Assembly (NCBI RefSeq): GCF_023091155.1
Contig: NZ_JAHWXK010000001.1
Coordinates: 2,480,001-2,544,000, forward strand
From: Microbacterium sufflavum
Lineage (GTDB): Bacteria > Actinomycetota > Actinomycetes > Actinomycetales > Microbacteriaceae
DNA length: 64,000 bases
Reading direction: 5' to 3'
In this document: positions 51,586 through 63,044 of the stretch, in pieces
Layout: each line of letters opens with the position of its first letter
Position numbering within the stretch: position 1 is the first letter of the stretch
Notes under the pieces: generated by a model
The model's database searches: none
The model's input: only the letters and a program-made list of their open reading frames with translations
What the model was told of the DNA's origin: nothing
Position numbers and translations under genes: made by a program

Positions 51586-52754
51586 AGCAGTACCTCTTCA
51601 CGATCATCGTCACCGCCGCCATCACCTTCGTGCTGACGTGGGCGGTGTGGCGGCTGAGCCTCCGCTTCAAGCTGTACCCGGGCATCCGCGAGCGCGACGT
51701 GCACACCACGCCCACCCCGCGGCTGGGCGGCGTGGCCATCTTCCTCGGCATCGTCGCGGCGTTCGCGGTGTCGGCCGCCAACCCGTTCTTCCAGAGCATC
51801 TGGACGCCTCCGCAGACCATGTGGGCGATCCTCGCGGCCTCGCTGCTGATCGCGGTGATCGGCGTCGTCGACGACCTGTGGGACCTCGACTGGATGATCA
51901 AGCTCGGTGCGCAGTTCCTGGCCGCAGGCATCATCACCGTGGGCGGGGGACTGCAGATCCTGTCGCTGCCCTTCGGCGACCTGATCGTCGTGTCGAGCTG
52001 GCTGAGCATCACCATCACGATGTTCGCGATCGTGATCGTGATGAACGCGGTCAACTTCATCGACGGGCTGGACGGCCTGGTCGCGGGCGTGTGCCTGATC
52101 TCGAACGGCGTGTTCTTCGCGTACTCCTACATCTTCACGCGCGACTCCGGCGCCTCCAGCTACTTCAACCTCTCCACGTTCCTCGCGGCGGTGCTGATCG
52201 GGGCGTGCCTGGGCTTCCTCCCGCTGAACTGGAGCCCGGCGAAGCTCTTCATGGGCGACTCCGGTGCGCTGGTGCTCGGCCTGCTCATGGCGACGTCCGC
52301 GATCGCGATCACCGGGCAGATGGATCCGTCGGCGCTGGAGCCGGATCGCCTCGGCCGGTCGCAGCTCGTCGGCGCGTTCCTGCCGATCCTGCTGCCGCTG
52401 CTGGTCGTGCTGCTGCCGCTGCTCGACTTCGGGCTCGCGGTGCTGCGGCGGATGAGCGCGGGTCGGTCGCCGTTCTCGCCCGACCGCAAGCACCTGCACC
52501 ACCGGATGCTCGACCTCGGCCACCGCGACCGCGACGCCGTCCTCATCTTCTACGCGTGGACGGCTGTGATCTCCCTCGCCGTCCTCCTCATGTACGTCGG
52601 TGCGCGAGAGGACTGGCCCGGCCAGTACCTTCCCGGTGTCGGCTTCGGCGTGGTCGGCATCGCCGCCTGCCTCGTCATCACCCTGAGTCCCACCCGCCGC
52701 CGCAAGGCGCCGGCGGCCGCTGAACCCGACCCGACCCCCGTGGAGCCCCGATGA
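51582..52754 (+). CDS. WecA/MraY-like undecaprenyl-phosphate sugar-1-phosphate transferase
   Basis: This 390-residue polytopic transferase attaches a sugar-1-phosphate (often GlcNAc-1-P) to undecaprenyl or decaprenyl phosphate, the first step of teichoic/arabinogalactan-like or glycan synthesis. Motifs: RDVHTTPTPRLGGVAIF (about 34-50), VVDDLWDLDW (about 97-106), NAVNFIDGLDGLVAG (about 154-168), FMGDSGALVLGL (about 222-233) and RKHLHHRML (about 303-311). These fit WecA/TagO rather than MraY. GTG start overlaps the preceding stop (GTGA). It lies just upstream of the AtpI-like gene, whose start overlaps its stop. Confidence 0.93.
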   Translation: MKQYLFTIIVTAAITFVLTWAVWRLSLRFKLYPGIRERDVHTTPTPRLGGVAIFLGIVAAFAVSAANPFFQSIWTPPQTMWAILAASLLIAVIGVVDDLWDLDWMIKLGAQFLAAGIITVGGGLQILSLPFGDLIVVSSWLSITITMFAIVIVMNAVNFIDGLDGLVAGVCLISNGVFFAYSYIFTRDSGASSYFNLSTFLAAVLIGACLGFLPLNWSPAKLFMGDSGALVLGLLMATSAIAITGQMDPSALEPDRLGRSQLVGAFLPILLPLLVVLLPLLDFGLAVLRRMSAGRSPFSPDRKHLHHRMLDLGHRDRDAVLIFYAWTAVISLAVLLMYVGAREDWPGQYLPGVGFGVVGIAACLVITLSPTRRRKAPAAAEPDPTPVEPR

Positions 52755-53269
52755 GCCCGAGTCCCGTTTCCAGCACGCCGATCCTGCGTCGCACCCTCGT
52801 CTGGTCGGCGGTGGCGACCGTCGTGCTGGCGCTGCTCGCCGGCGGCATCGGCTTCGCCGTCGCCCAGGGGGAGGGGCTGGTCAGCGGCCTTCTCGGCGTG
52901 CTGCTGGCGGCGCTGTTCCTCGCGATCACGGGTATCAGCATCCTGATCGCGAACCGGTGGTACGGCGACCCGCTGTACGTGCAGCTGTTCTTCGCGATCG
53001 TCCTGGGCGGCTGGCTGCTCAAGCTCGGCGTGTTCGTGCTGGTGATGATCCTGCTGTCGGGGCAGCCGTGGCTCGACCCGATGGTGTTCTTCCTCTCGAT
53101 CGTCGCGGGGGTGGTGATGTCGCTGGTGATCGATGTGGTGGTGCTCACCCAGATGCGCCTGCCGAACGTGAGCGACACCACGCTGCCGACCGAGGTGCCG
53201 GAGGACCGCGCGCCCGGCGCCGCGAACGGCGGCTCCACCGGCCCGGCGGACGACGCTCCGCGGTCTTAG
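52751..53269 (+). CDS. AtpI-like small membrane protein
   Basis: A 172-residue protein with four membrane helices (about 15-38, 45-68, 78-100, 106-128) and a hydrophilic C-terminal tail. Placement between the wecA-type gene and atpB, and the helix layout, match the actinobacterial protein in the AtpI position, thought to help assemble the c-ring or aid ion uptake; sequence similarity of AtpI proteins is low, so this is mainly a positional call. Its ATG overlaps the preceding stop (ATGA). Confidence 0.7.
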   Translation: MSPSPVSSTPILRRTLVWSAVATVVLALLAGGIGFAVAQGEGLVSGLLGVLLAALFLAITGISILIANRWYGDPLYVQLFFAIVLGGWLLKLGVFVLVMILLSGQPWLDPMVFFLSIVAGVVMSLVIDVVVLTQMRLPNVSDTTLPTEVPEDRAPGAANGGSTGPADDAPRS

Positions 53270-53287
53270 GGCACCCTTGGATTCTGA

Positions 53288-53293
53288 TAGTGT
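53288..53293 (+). promoter_or_regulatory. Candidate -10 box of the ATP synthase operon
   Basis: TAGTGT lies in the 122-nt gap after the AtpI-like gene, about 100 nt before the presumed atpB start. A 6-bp hairpin (CGCTCG/CGAGCG, 53308-53323) follows in the leader. No convincing -35 element was recognised. Confidence 0.35.
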
Positions 53294-53391
53294 TGGGGAG
53301 TGCCCGCCGCTCGCCCGCGAGCGCTTGCGCTTGAAGCACACCGACCATCGTCGCCCCGGTTCTGACCGGTGCCCCGAAGCTGGAGCCCGCG

Positions 53392-54481
<1,090 letters not shown>

Positions 54482-54508
54482 TCCCCACCGACTTCTGAAG
54501 GAGACAGG

Positions 54509-55066
54509 ATGCTGAACGCTCTTGTCACGAACCTCGCGGCAGCGGAGGGGGAGTCCCCCAATCCGCTGCTCCCCGCGGGGTACGACATCATCTGGTCGGG
54601 CCTCTGGTTCCTCATCATCCTCGTCGTCGTGTGGAAGGTCGCCCTTCCCCGTCTGACGAAGATGCTCGACGAGCGGTCCGCCGCCATCGAGGGCAACATC
54701 GCCAAGGCCGATGAGGCGCAGAAGCAGGCGGAGGCCGCCCTCGAGGAGTACACCCGCCAGCTCGCCGAGGCGCGCACCGAGGCCGGGGAGATCCGCGAGG
54801 CCGCCCGTGAGGACGGCAAGAAGATCATCGCCGAGGCGAAGGAGACCGCAGCCAGCGAGGCTGCGCGTCTGACCGCCACCGCGCACTCGCAGATCGAGGC
54901 GGAGCGCCAGACGGCTCTCGTTTCCCTGCGCAGCGAGGTCGGCTCGCTCGCACTCGACCTCGCCGGTGGCGTGGTCGGCGAGACGCTGTCCGACGACGCT
55001 CGCGCGGCCGCCGTGGTCGACCGCTTCCTCGCCGATCTCGAAGCATCCGAGAAGGCGGCTCAGTAA
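54509..55066 (+). CDS. atpF: ATP synthase Fo subunit b
   Basis: A 185-residue peripheral-stalk protein: one membrane helix (about 27-47, WSGLWFLIILVVVWKVALP) followed by a long charged coiled coil (about 50-150) and a C-terminal delta-binding segment. ATG follows AAGGAGAC. Its final stop overlaps the atpH ATG (TAATG). Confidence 0.95.
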   Translation: MLNALVTNLAAAEGESPNPLLPAGYDIIWSGLWFLIILVVVWKVALPRLTKMLDERSAAIEGNIAKADEAQKQAEAALEEYTRQLAEARTEAGEIREAAREDGKKIIAEAKETAASEAARLTATAHSQIEAERQTALVSLRSEVGSLALDLAGGVVGETLSDDARAAAVVDRFLADLEASEKAAQ

Positions 55067-55857
55067 TGGGCAGCGCGACCGCTCAGGCACTCGCGGCATC
55101 CACTCAGGCGCTTGCCGCAGCGAAGGACGTCACCCTCGACACCGCGCGGGAGCTGTTCGTCGCCGCGCGCACCGTGGGCGATTCGTCTCAGCTGAGCGGC
55201 GCGCTGGCCGACCCGTCGGCGTCCGTGGAGTCGCGGCAGAACGTCGTCTCCGCGGTGTTCGGCGGGCTCTCGGCCGCGTCTCAGAGCGTTCTGAGCGCAG
55301 CCGTGGCGCAACGCTGGTCGAACGCCGACGAGCTCGTCGACGGCATCGAGGAGCTCGCGATCCGGTCCGCCGCGATCGCCGAGCCCGGTGTCGACATCGA
55401 GGGTGAGCTCTTCGCCTTCGCCCGGCTCGTCGCCGCGAACCCGGAGCTCGAACTCGCTCTGGGCAGCCGCCTCGGGGGAGAGGACGCGAAGGGGGAGCTC
55501 GTCGAGCGCCTCCTCGCCGGATCCTCCGCCGGTGCGGCCACCACGCTGATCGTCTCGTCCCTCGTGCGTCGTCCGCGCGAGCGGCGTGTCCGCCAGCTCC
55601 TGAGCAGGGCCATCCGCTTCGTGTCCGCCCAGCGCGGTCTCGTCGTGGCCACGGTGTACACCGCGACCCCGCTCAGCGATGCGCAGCGCACCCGTCTGAG
55701 CGACGCCCTCTCGCGTCGCTACGACGGCGAGGTCTCGCTCAACGTCGTCATCGATCCCGCCGTCGTCGGGGGTCTGCGCGTGCAGATCGCCGATGACGTC
55801 ATCGACGGCAGCATCTCCGCACGACTCGCCGACCTTCGCCAGAAGCTCGCGGGCTAA
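55066..55857 (+). CDS. atpH: ATP synthase F1 subunit delta
   Basis: A 263-residue OSCP/delta subunit joining the peripheral stalk to F1. The family's C-terminal signature is recognisable as [36 protein letters not shown] (in parts, about 218-253). It is longer than the roughly 180-residue E. coli protein and close to the extended actinobacterial form. It starts 1 nt into the atpF stop, so it is coupled. Confidence 0.94.
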   Translation: MGSATAQALAASTQALAAAKDVTLDTARELFVAARTVGDSSQLSGALADPSASVESRQNVVSAVFGGLSAASQSVLSAAVAQRWSNADELVDGIEELAIRSAAIAEPGVDIEGELFAFARLVAANPELELALGSRLGGEDAKGELVERLLAGSSAGAATTLIVSSLVRRPRERRVRQLLSRAIRFVSAQRGLVVATVYTATPLSDAQRTRLSDALSRRYDGEVSLNVVIDPAVVGGLRVQIADDVIDGSISARLADLRQKLAG

Positions 55858-55904
55858 CACGACTTCGCGCGGGGAACCGCGCACCCAGATACAAAGGGAA
55901 GACA

Positions 55905-57545
55905 ATGGCAGAACTATCGATCAGCCCCGACGTCATCCGTGACGCGCTGAAGGACTTCGCCGCCGCATACGAGCCCACCGGCGCCGCTGCGACCGAGGTC
56001 GGCACCGTCATCGACGCCGCCGACGGCATCGCGCACGTCGAGGGTCTGCCCGGCGTGATGGCGAACGAGCTCGTCACGTTCGCGGACGGCACCAAGGGCC
56101 TGGCCCTGAACCTCGACGAGCACGAGATCGGCGTGGTCGTCCTCGGCGACTTCACCGGCATCGAGGCCGGCCAGGAGGTCACCCGCACGGGTGAGGTCCT
56201 CTCGGTCCCGGTCGGCGACGGCTACCTCGGCCGCGTGGTCGACCCGCTCGGCAACCCGATCGACGGTCTCGGCGCGATCGCGACGGAGGGCGTCCGCGAG
56301 CTCGAGCTCCAGGCCCCCGGCGTCATGCAGCGCAAGTCGGTGCACGAGCCGATGCAGACGGGCATCAAGGCGATCGACGCCATGATCCCGGTCGGCCGTG
56401 GTCAGCGTCAGCTCATCATCGGCGACCGCCAGACCGGCAAGACGGCGATCGCGCTCGACACGATCATCAACCAGAAGGCCAACTGGGAGTCCGGCGACGT
56501 CACCAAGCAGGTGCGCTGCATCTACGTCGCGATCGGCCAGAAGGGCTCGACGATCGCCTCGGTGAAGGGCGCGCTCGAGGAGGCCGGCGCCCTGGAGTAC
56601 ACCACGATCGTGGCCGCTCCCGCGTCCGACCCCGCCGGCTTCAAGTACCTGGCTCCGTACACCGGCTCGGCCATCGGCCAGCACTGGATGTACGGCGGCA
56701 AGCACGTCCTGATCATCTTCGACGACCTGTCGAAGCAGGCCGAGGCCTACCGCGCCGTGTCGCTGCTGCTCCGCCGTCCGCCGGGCCGCGAGGCGTACCC
56801 CGGCGACGTGTTCTACCTGCACTCGCGCCTGCTCGAGCGGTGCGCGAAGCTGTCCGACGAGCTGGGCGCCGGTTCGATGACGGGTCTTCCGATCATCGAG
56901 ACGAAGGCCAACGACGTCTCGGCGTACATCCCGACCAACGTGATCTCGATCACCGACGGCCAGATCTTCCTCCAGTCCGACCTCTTCAACGCCAACCAGC
57001 GTCCGGCGGTCGACGTGGGTATCTCGGTCTCGCGAGTCGGTGGTGACGCCCAGGTCAAGTCGATCAAGAAGGTCTCCGGAACGCTGAAGCTGGAGCTGTC
57101 GCAGTACCGCTCCCTCGAGGCGTTCGCGATGTTCGCGTCCGACCTCGACCAGGCGTCGCGTCGTCAGCTCGAGCGCGGTGCCCGTCTGACCGAGCTGCTC
57201 AAGCAGCCGCAGTACTCGCCGTACCCCGTGGAGGAGCAGGTCGTCTCGATCTGGGCCGGCACGAACGGCAAGCTCGACAAGATCGAGGTCGAAGACGTGC
57301 TGCGCTTCGAGCGCGAGCTGCTCGACTACCTGCGCCGCAACACCAAGGTGCTCGACACGCTGCGCGAGACGAACGTGCTGGACGACGACACGGTCGCCGA
57401 GCTCGACAAGCAGACCGACAACTTCCTCCTGGAGTTCCAGGGCGGCAAGGGCCACGCCATCGGCGCCCCCGGCCACGAGGAGCACGCTGCGGCCGAGGCC
57501 GACGACGTCAACCAGGAGAAGATCGTCAAGGGTCGTCGCGCGTAA
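55905..57545 (+). CDS. atpA: ATP synthase F1 subunit alpha
   Basis: A 546-residue non-catalytic nucleotide-binding subunit. It has the N-terminal beta-barrel (about 25-95), the P-loop [11 protein letters not shown] (about 172-182), [13 protein letters not shown] context and the [16 protein letters not shown] signature (about 285-300). The acidic/His-rich C-terminal extension ([20 protein letters not shown]) is typical of actinobacterial alpha chains. ATG follows an AAAGGGAAG site. Confidence 0.97.
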   Translation: MAELSISPDVIRDALKDFAAAYEPTGAAATEVGTVIDAADGIAHVEGLPGVMANELVTFADGTKGLALNLDEHEIGVVVLGDFTGIEAGQEVTRTGEVLSVPVGDGYLGRVVDPLGNPIDGLGAIATEGVRELELQAPGVMQRKSVHEPMQTGIKAIDAMIPVGRGQRQLIIGDRQTGKTAIALDTIINQKANWESGDVTKQVRCIYVAIGQKGSTIASVKGALEEAGALEYTTIVAAPASDPAGFKYLAPYTGSAIGQHWMYGGKHVLIIFDDLSKQAEAYRAVSLLLRRPPGREAYPGDVFYLHSRLLERCAKLSDELGAGSMTGLPIIETKANDVSAYIPTNVISITDGQIFLQSDLFNANQRPAVDVGISVSRVGGDAQVKSIKKVSGTLKLELSQYRSLEAFAMFASDLDQASRRQLERGARLTELLKQPQYSPYPVEEQVVSIWAGTNGKLDKIEVEDVLRFERELLDYLRRNTKVLDTLRETNVLDDDTVAELDKQTDNFLLEFQGGKGHAIGAPGHEEHAAAEADDVNQEKIVKGRRA

Positions 57546-57564
57546 TCGCGTGAGGTACTGATTC

Positions 57565-59942
<2,378 letters not shown>

Positions 59943-59944
59943 TC

Positions 59945-60205
59945 ATGGCGCTCAACGTCAGCCTCGTCTCCGCCGACGCGGAGGTCTGGACGGGTGAGGC
60001 GAGCCTCGTGGTCGCCAAGACCGTCGAGGGCGAGATCGGCTTCATGTCCGGTCACGAGCCGGTGCTGGCCATCCTCGCCGAGGGCCAGGTCCGGATCACC
60101 CAGACCGACGGCGCCAAGGTGCTCGCCAACGCGCAGGACGGCTTCCTCTCCATGGAGGGCGACGTTCTGACCATCGTGGCGGGCAACGCGGCTCTCATCG
60201 CCTGA
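59945..60205 (+). CDS. atpC: ATP synthase F1 subunit epsilon
   Basis: An 86-residue epsilon subunit with the N-terminal beta-sandwich (LNVSLVSADAEVWTGEASLV, GEIGFMSGHEPVLAIL, GFLSMEGDVLTIV). The C-terminal inhibitory helical hairpin of E. coli epsilon is missing, as in other short actinobacterial forms. It starts 2 nt after the atpD stop. Confidence 0.95.
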   Translation: MALNVSLVSADAEVWTGEASLVVAKTVEGEIGFMSGHEPVLAILAEGQVRITQTDGAKVLANAQDGFLSMEGDVLTIVAGNAALIA

Positions 60206-60218
60206 CAGTCCTGAACAT

Positions 60219-60257
60219 CGCGTCCGCCTCGGCACCCTGGGTGTCGAGGCGGACGCG
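60219..60257 (+). terminator. Terminator of the ATP synthase operon
   Basis: An 18-bp stem pairs 60219-60236 with 60240-60257 (core GTCCGCCTCGGCACC and its complement, one G-U pair) around a 3-nt loop. It starts 13 nt after the atpC stop. A short T-containing tract follows. Confidence 0.85.
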
Positions 60258-60275
60258 TCTGCGTTACGAGGTGCC

Positions 60276-61022
60276 ATGAAGATCCTGCTTCCGCCGTCCG
60301 AGACCAAGCGTCCCGGAGGCACGGGCGCGCCGCTCGACCTCGGTGTCCTGCCGCTGCCGTCTCTCGCTGAGCATCGCGCGGCCGTGCTCGACGCCCTGGT
60401 CGAGCTCGCGGCCGACGAGGAGGCCGCCCGCCGTGTTCTCAAACTGAGCGAGCGGCAGCTCGACGACATCGCGCACAACCGCGCTCTCCGCAGCGCGCCG
60501 ACCATGCCGGCGATCGACCGCTACACCGGCGTGCTGTTCGACGCCCTCGACGCGGCCTCGCTCTCCCCGGCGTCACGGCGGTGGGCGGACGCCCACGTGT
60601 GGATCCAGAGCGCGCCGTTCGGTCCGGTCGGCGCGCTCGACCCGATCCCGACCTACCGCCTCGCCGCGGGAACGTCGCTTCCCGGGGTGCCGCCGCTCCG
60701 GCGTCACTGGGCGGAAGCCACGACCTCGGCGATCGCGGACGAGGCGCCGTCGTTCGTCCTCGACCTGCGCAGCGAGGCGTACGTGGGTCTCGGACCCGTG
60801 CCCGCATCGGTGCCCTCGGCGTATGTGCGCGTGGTCACCGAGCAGGGCAGAGCGCTGAACCACTTCAACAAGAAGTCGAAGGGCCTCCTGGTGCGTGCAC
60901 TCACGGAGGACCGACCGCGCATCGGCTCCCGCCGGGCACTGCTGCGGTGGGCGGAGGGGCGAGGCATCGTGCTGCGCGAGACCGACCATCCCGGCGAGCT
61001 GAAACTCGTCGTCGCGGAGTGA
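60276..61022 (+). CDS. yaaA: YaaA (DUF328) peroxide-stress-type protein
   Basis: A 248-residue protein of the YaaA/UPF0246 family. It has MKILLPPSETKRPGG at the start, RYTGVLFDALD in the middle, and NHFNKKSKGLLVRAL (about 189-203), the family signature. E. coli YaaA limits intracellular iron damage during hydrogen peroxide stress and has a DNA-binding fold; the role here is inferred. It follows the atp terminator on the same strand, with the hairpin ending 18 nt before the ATG. Confidence 0.92.
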   Translation: MKILLPPSETKRPGGTGAPLDLGVLPLPSLAEHRAAVLDALVELAADEEAARRVLKLSERQLDDIAHNRALRSAPTMPAIDRYTGVLFDALDAASLSPASRRWADAHVWIQSAPFGPVGALDPIPTYRLAAGTSLPGVPPLRRHWAEATTSAIADEAPSFVLDLRSEAYVGLGPVPASVPSAYVRVVTEQGRALNHFNKKSKGLLVRALTEDRPRIGSRRALLRWAEGRGIVLRETDHPGELKLVVAE

Positions 61023-61130
61023 GACCGGTTCGCGGCGCGGGACGTCAGCGAGGGTCCTGCGCGCGGCGGCGGTGACGCGCTAGTGTAAGCAGCGCATCAC
61101 CCGGGAATATCAGCCTTCTGGAGGGGAACC

Positions 61131-61955
61131 TTGGACGACTACTACGATTACGGCATCTCAGGCGGCGCACTCGTCGCGCTGACGCTGCTGTACACGATCC
61201 TGCCGCTCATCGTGTACGCGATCTACGCCTGGTTCTACATGAAGGTCTTCGAGAAGGCCGGTGTCCAGGGCAAGTGGCGCGCCTGGGTCCCGGTCTACAA
61301 CTCGATGATCTTCTACAAGCTCGGCGACCTCAGCCCGTGGCTCGTGCTGTACCTCATCGGCGCCGGCGTGGTCGGGGCGATCATCCCGGTCCTGGGCTGG
61401 TTCCTCATCCTCCCGCTCGTCGGCATCGCCGGCCGTGTCCTCGACCTCATCGCCGCGTGGCGGGTCGGACTGAAGCTGCAGAAGGATGCGGTCTGGGTCA
61501 TCCTGTACTTCTTCCTCCCGCCGGTGTGGCTGGGTATCAACGCCTTCGACAAGTCGCGGTGGAACCCCAACATCCAGCCCGCCTCGTGGGCCGGGAACGG
61601 CTTCCTCGGCGATCGCACGGTGTGGGACGGCATCCCGGTCCAGCCCTCCGCGACCGCGGCGCCGCAGGGGTACGGTGCCCCGCAGGGCTACGGTCAGCAG
61701 CCCCAGGGCTACCCGCAGCAGCCCCAGGGCTATGCGCCGCCGCAGCCCGGGTTCACGGCTCCGCCGGCTCCCGGCTACGCCCCGCCGGCCGCGCCCTCCG
61801 CCGCTCCCTCGACGAGCGCGCCTGTGCCGCCGACCACGCCGCCCGCTCCGCCCGCGGCTCCGCCGACCACGCCGCCGGCTCCGCCCGCGGCCCCGCCGGC
61901 CGCACCGCCGGCTCCTCCCACTACCCCGAACGATCCCACGCAGCCCCCTGCGTGA
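61131..61955 (+). CDS. DUF5684-like membrane protein with proline-rich tail
   Basis: A 274-residue protein starting at TTG 61131 behind GGAGGGG. Residues 1-140 hold about four membrane helices with FEKAGVQGKWRAWVPVYNS, the pattern of DUF5684 proteins that often accompany signal peptidase I. After it comes SRWNPNIQPASWAGNGFLGDR-like sequence and a low-complexity tail (about 175-274) of Q-G-Y and P-A-P-P repeats. The function is unknown; the tail may span the wall or bind partners. Confidence 0.8.
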   Translation: MDDYYDYGISGGALVALTLLYTILPLIVYAIYAWFYMKVFEKAGVQGKWRAWVPVYNSMIFYKLGDLSPWLVLYLIGAGVVGAIIPVLGWFLILPLVGIAGRVLDLIAAWRVGLKLQKDAVWVILYFFLPPVWLGINAFDKSRWNPNIQPASWAGNGFLGDRTVWDGIPVQPSATAAPQGYGAPQGYGQQPQGYPQQPQGYAPPQPGFTAPPAPGYAPPAAPSAAPSTSAPVPPTTPPAPPAAPPTTPPAPPAAPPAAPPAPPTTPNDPTQPPA

Positions 61956-61964
61956 CCGTCGTCG

Positions 61965-61995
61965 CGAAACCCCCGGCCCACCGCCGGGGGTTTCG
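61965..61995 (+). terminator. Rho-independent-type terminator
   Basis: CGAAACCCCCGGC and GCCGGGGGTTTCG form a perfect 13-bp stem with a 5-nt loop, 10 nt after the stop of the proline-rich protein gene. The stem ends in TTTCG. Confidence 0.85.
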
Positions 61996-62031
61996 TGGTG
62001 TGAACGGTGTTCTCGCGGGCGATGCGCCCGC

Positions 62032-62044
62032 TAACGTGGAGGTC
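62032..62044 (+). promoter_or_regulatory. -10-like box before 32-residue ORF
   Basis: TAACGT (62032-62037) plus GGAGGTC leads to ATG 62045; the GGAGG may equally be a ribosome binding site. Confidence 0.35.
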
Positions 62045-62143
62045 ATGGTCTTGTCGCAGCGCCCGATCGGCGTCTCCGTTCCGCTCTGCCCCTCGAAGGG
62101 CCCCGGTGCGAGCGAGGGGATCGTGTTCCACTACGATGTGTGA
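62045..62143 (+). CDS. Possible small ORF, 32 residues
   Basis: ATG 62045 has GGAGG 4 nt upstream and a TAACGT box before it. The 32-residue product reads MVLSQRPIGVSVPLCPSKG and ends GIVFHYDV; about 90 percent of third positions are G or C. It fills the space between a terminator and the PP2C gene. It could be a leader peptide or a spurious frame. I recognise no family. Confidence 0.35.
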   Translation: MVLSQRPIGVSVPLCPSKGPGASEGIVFHYDV

Positions 62144-62190
62144 GTATCCTGCGACCGCCCTTTCCGCCGCAGGTCCATCGGAGGCAGCAC

Positions 62191-62985
62191 GTGGCTGAGA
62201 CGAAGACGCACACCGTCACGGTTGCGGGACGCCCGCTGCTGCTCTCGTGGTCGGGTGTCACGGATCAGGGCCGTCGCCGTGAGACCAACCAGGACGCGTT
62301 CCTCGCGGAGTTCCCCCTCTTCATCGTCGCCGACGGAATGGGCGGGCACGCGGGAGGCGAGATCGCAAGCCAAAGCACCGTGTCCCGCCTGCAGGCCGCG
62401 GTCGTCGCGGGCGACATCTCGCATCGCACGATCGAAGAGGCTCTCGCCCGCGCCGTCGACGACATCGCGGAGCACCCGGAGACCACCGACGAGGGAACCG
62501 GGACCACGCTCACGGGCGTCTACCTGGACGACGGCGGAGACCAGGCGCAGTGGGTCGCGCTGAACATCGGCGACTCGCGGGTCTATCTCCTGCGCGATGA
62601 CCGGCTCGTGCAGGTGACCACGGACCACTCGGTGGTGCAGGAGCTGATCGCAGCGGGGAAGCTCAGCCCGGAGGAGGCCGAGGGCCACCCCTACAGCAAC
62701 GTCATCACGCGCGCGGTGGGCGCCAGCGAGCTCACCGCTCCGGACTATGTCACCATCGACCTGCGTCCGGGCGACCGGTTCGTGATCTGCTCCGACGGAC
62801 TCACCAAGGAGCTGACCGACTACGGCATCCAGCATTTCCTGCGGGAGAACTCCGATCCGGCCGCGTGCGTCGACGCCATGCTCGCTGCGGCTCTCGACAA
62901 CGGTGGTCGCGACAACGTGACGCTCATCGTGTTGCAGGTGAGCGACCCCCAGTCCTCCTCCCCAGAGGGGGACACCGCGGAGTAG
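62191..62985 (+). CDS. PP2C-type serine/threonine protein phosphatase
   Basis: This metal-dependent phosphatase (264 residues) has all PP2C motifs: GRRRETNQDAFLAEF (first Asp), FIVADGMGGHAGGEIASQ (metal-binding DGxxG), GTGTTLTGV, LNIGDSRVYLLRDDRL, TRAVG, DRFVICSDGLTKEL (SDG) and GGRDNVTLIVLQV. It is soluble, as the usual partner of Ser/Thr kinases and FHA proteins. GTG 62191 was chosen for its CGGAGG site; an in-frame GTG at 62140 lies upstream but begins just after a TACGAT box, making it unlikely. The next gene is an FtsK/EccC-like protein. Confidence 0.95.
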   Translation: MAETKTHTVTVAGRPLLLSWSGVTDQGRRRETNQDAFLAEFPLFIVADGMGGHAGGEIASQSTVSRLQAAVVAGDISHRTIEEALARAVDDIAEHPETTDEGTGTTLTGVYLDDGGDQAQWVALNIGDSRVYLLRDDRLVQVTTDHSVVQELIAAGKLSPEEAEGHPYSNVITRAVGASELTAPDYVTIDLRPGDRFVICSDGLTKELTDYGIQHFLRENSDPAACVDAMLAAALDNGGRDNVTLIVLQVSDPQSSSPEGDTAE

Positions 62986-63002
62986 TCACTCCGACGCTGT
63001 GG

Positions 63003-63023
63003 ACAGCAGGCTCTCTGCTGTCA
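63003..63023. other. Short hairpin between PP2C and EccC-like genes
   Basis: GACAGCAG (63003-63010) and CTGCTGTC (63016-63023) form a perfect 8-bp stem with a 5-nt loop, 17 nt after the PP2C stop. It may be a weak terminator or mRNA processing element. Confidence 0.4.
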
Positions 63024-63044
63024 CGGAGCGGTGCACTGGGGAGA

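Noticed and set aside
61800-61940. GC-rich repeated tract considered as a regulatory repeat
   Set aside because: It encodes the Pro/Ala tail of the DUF5684-like protein in frame.
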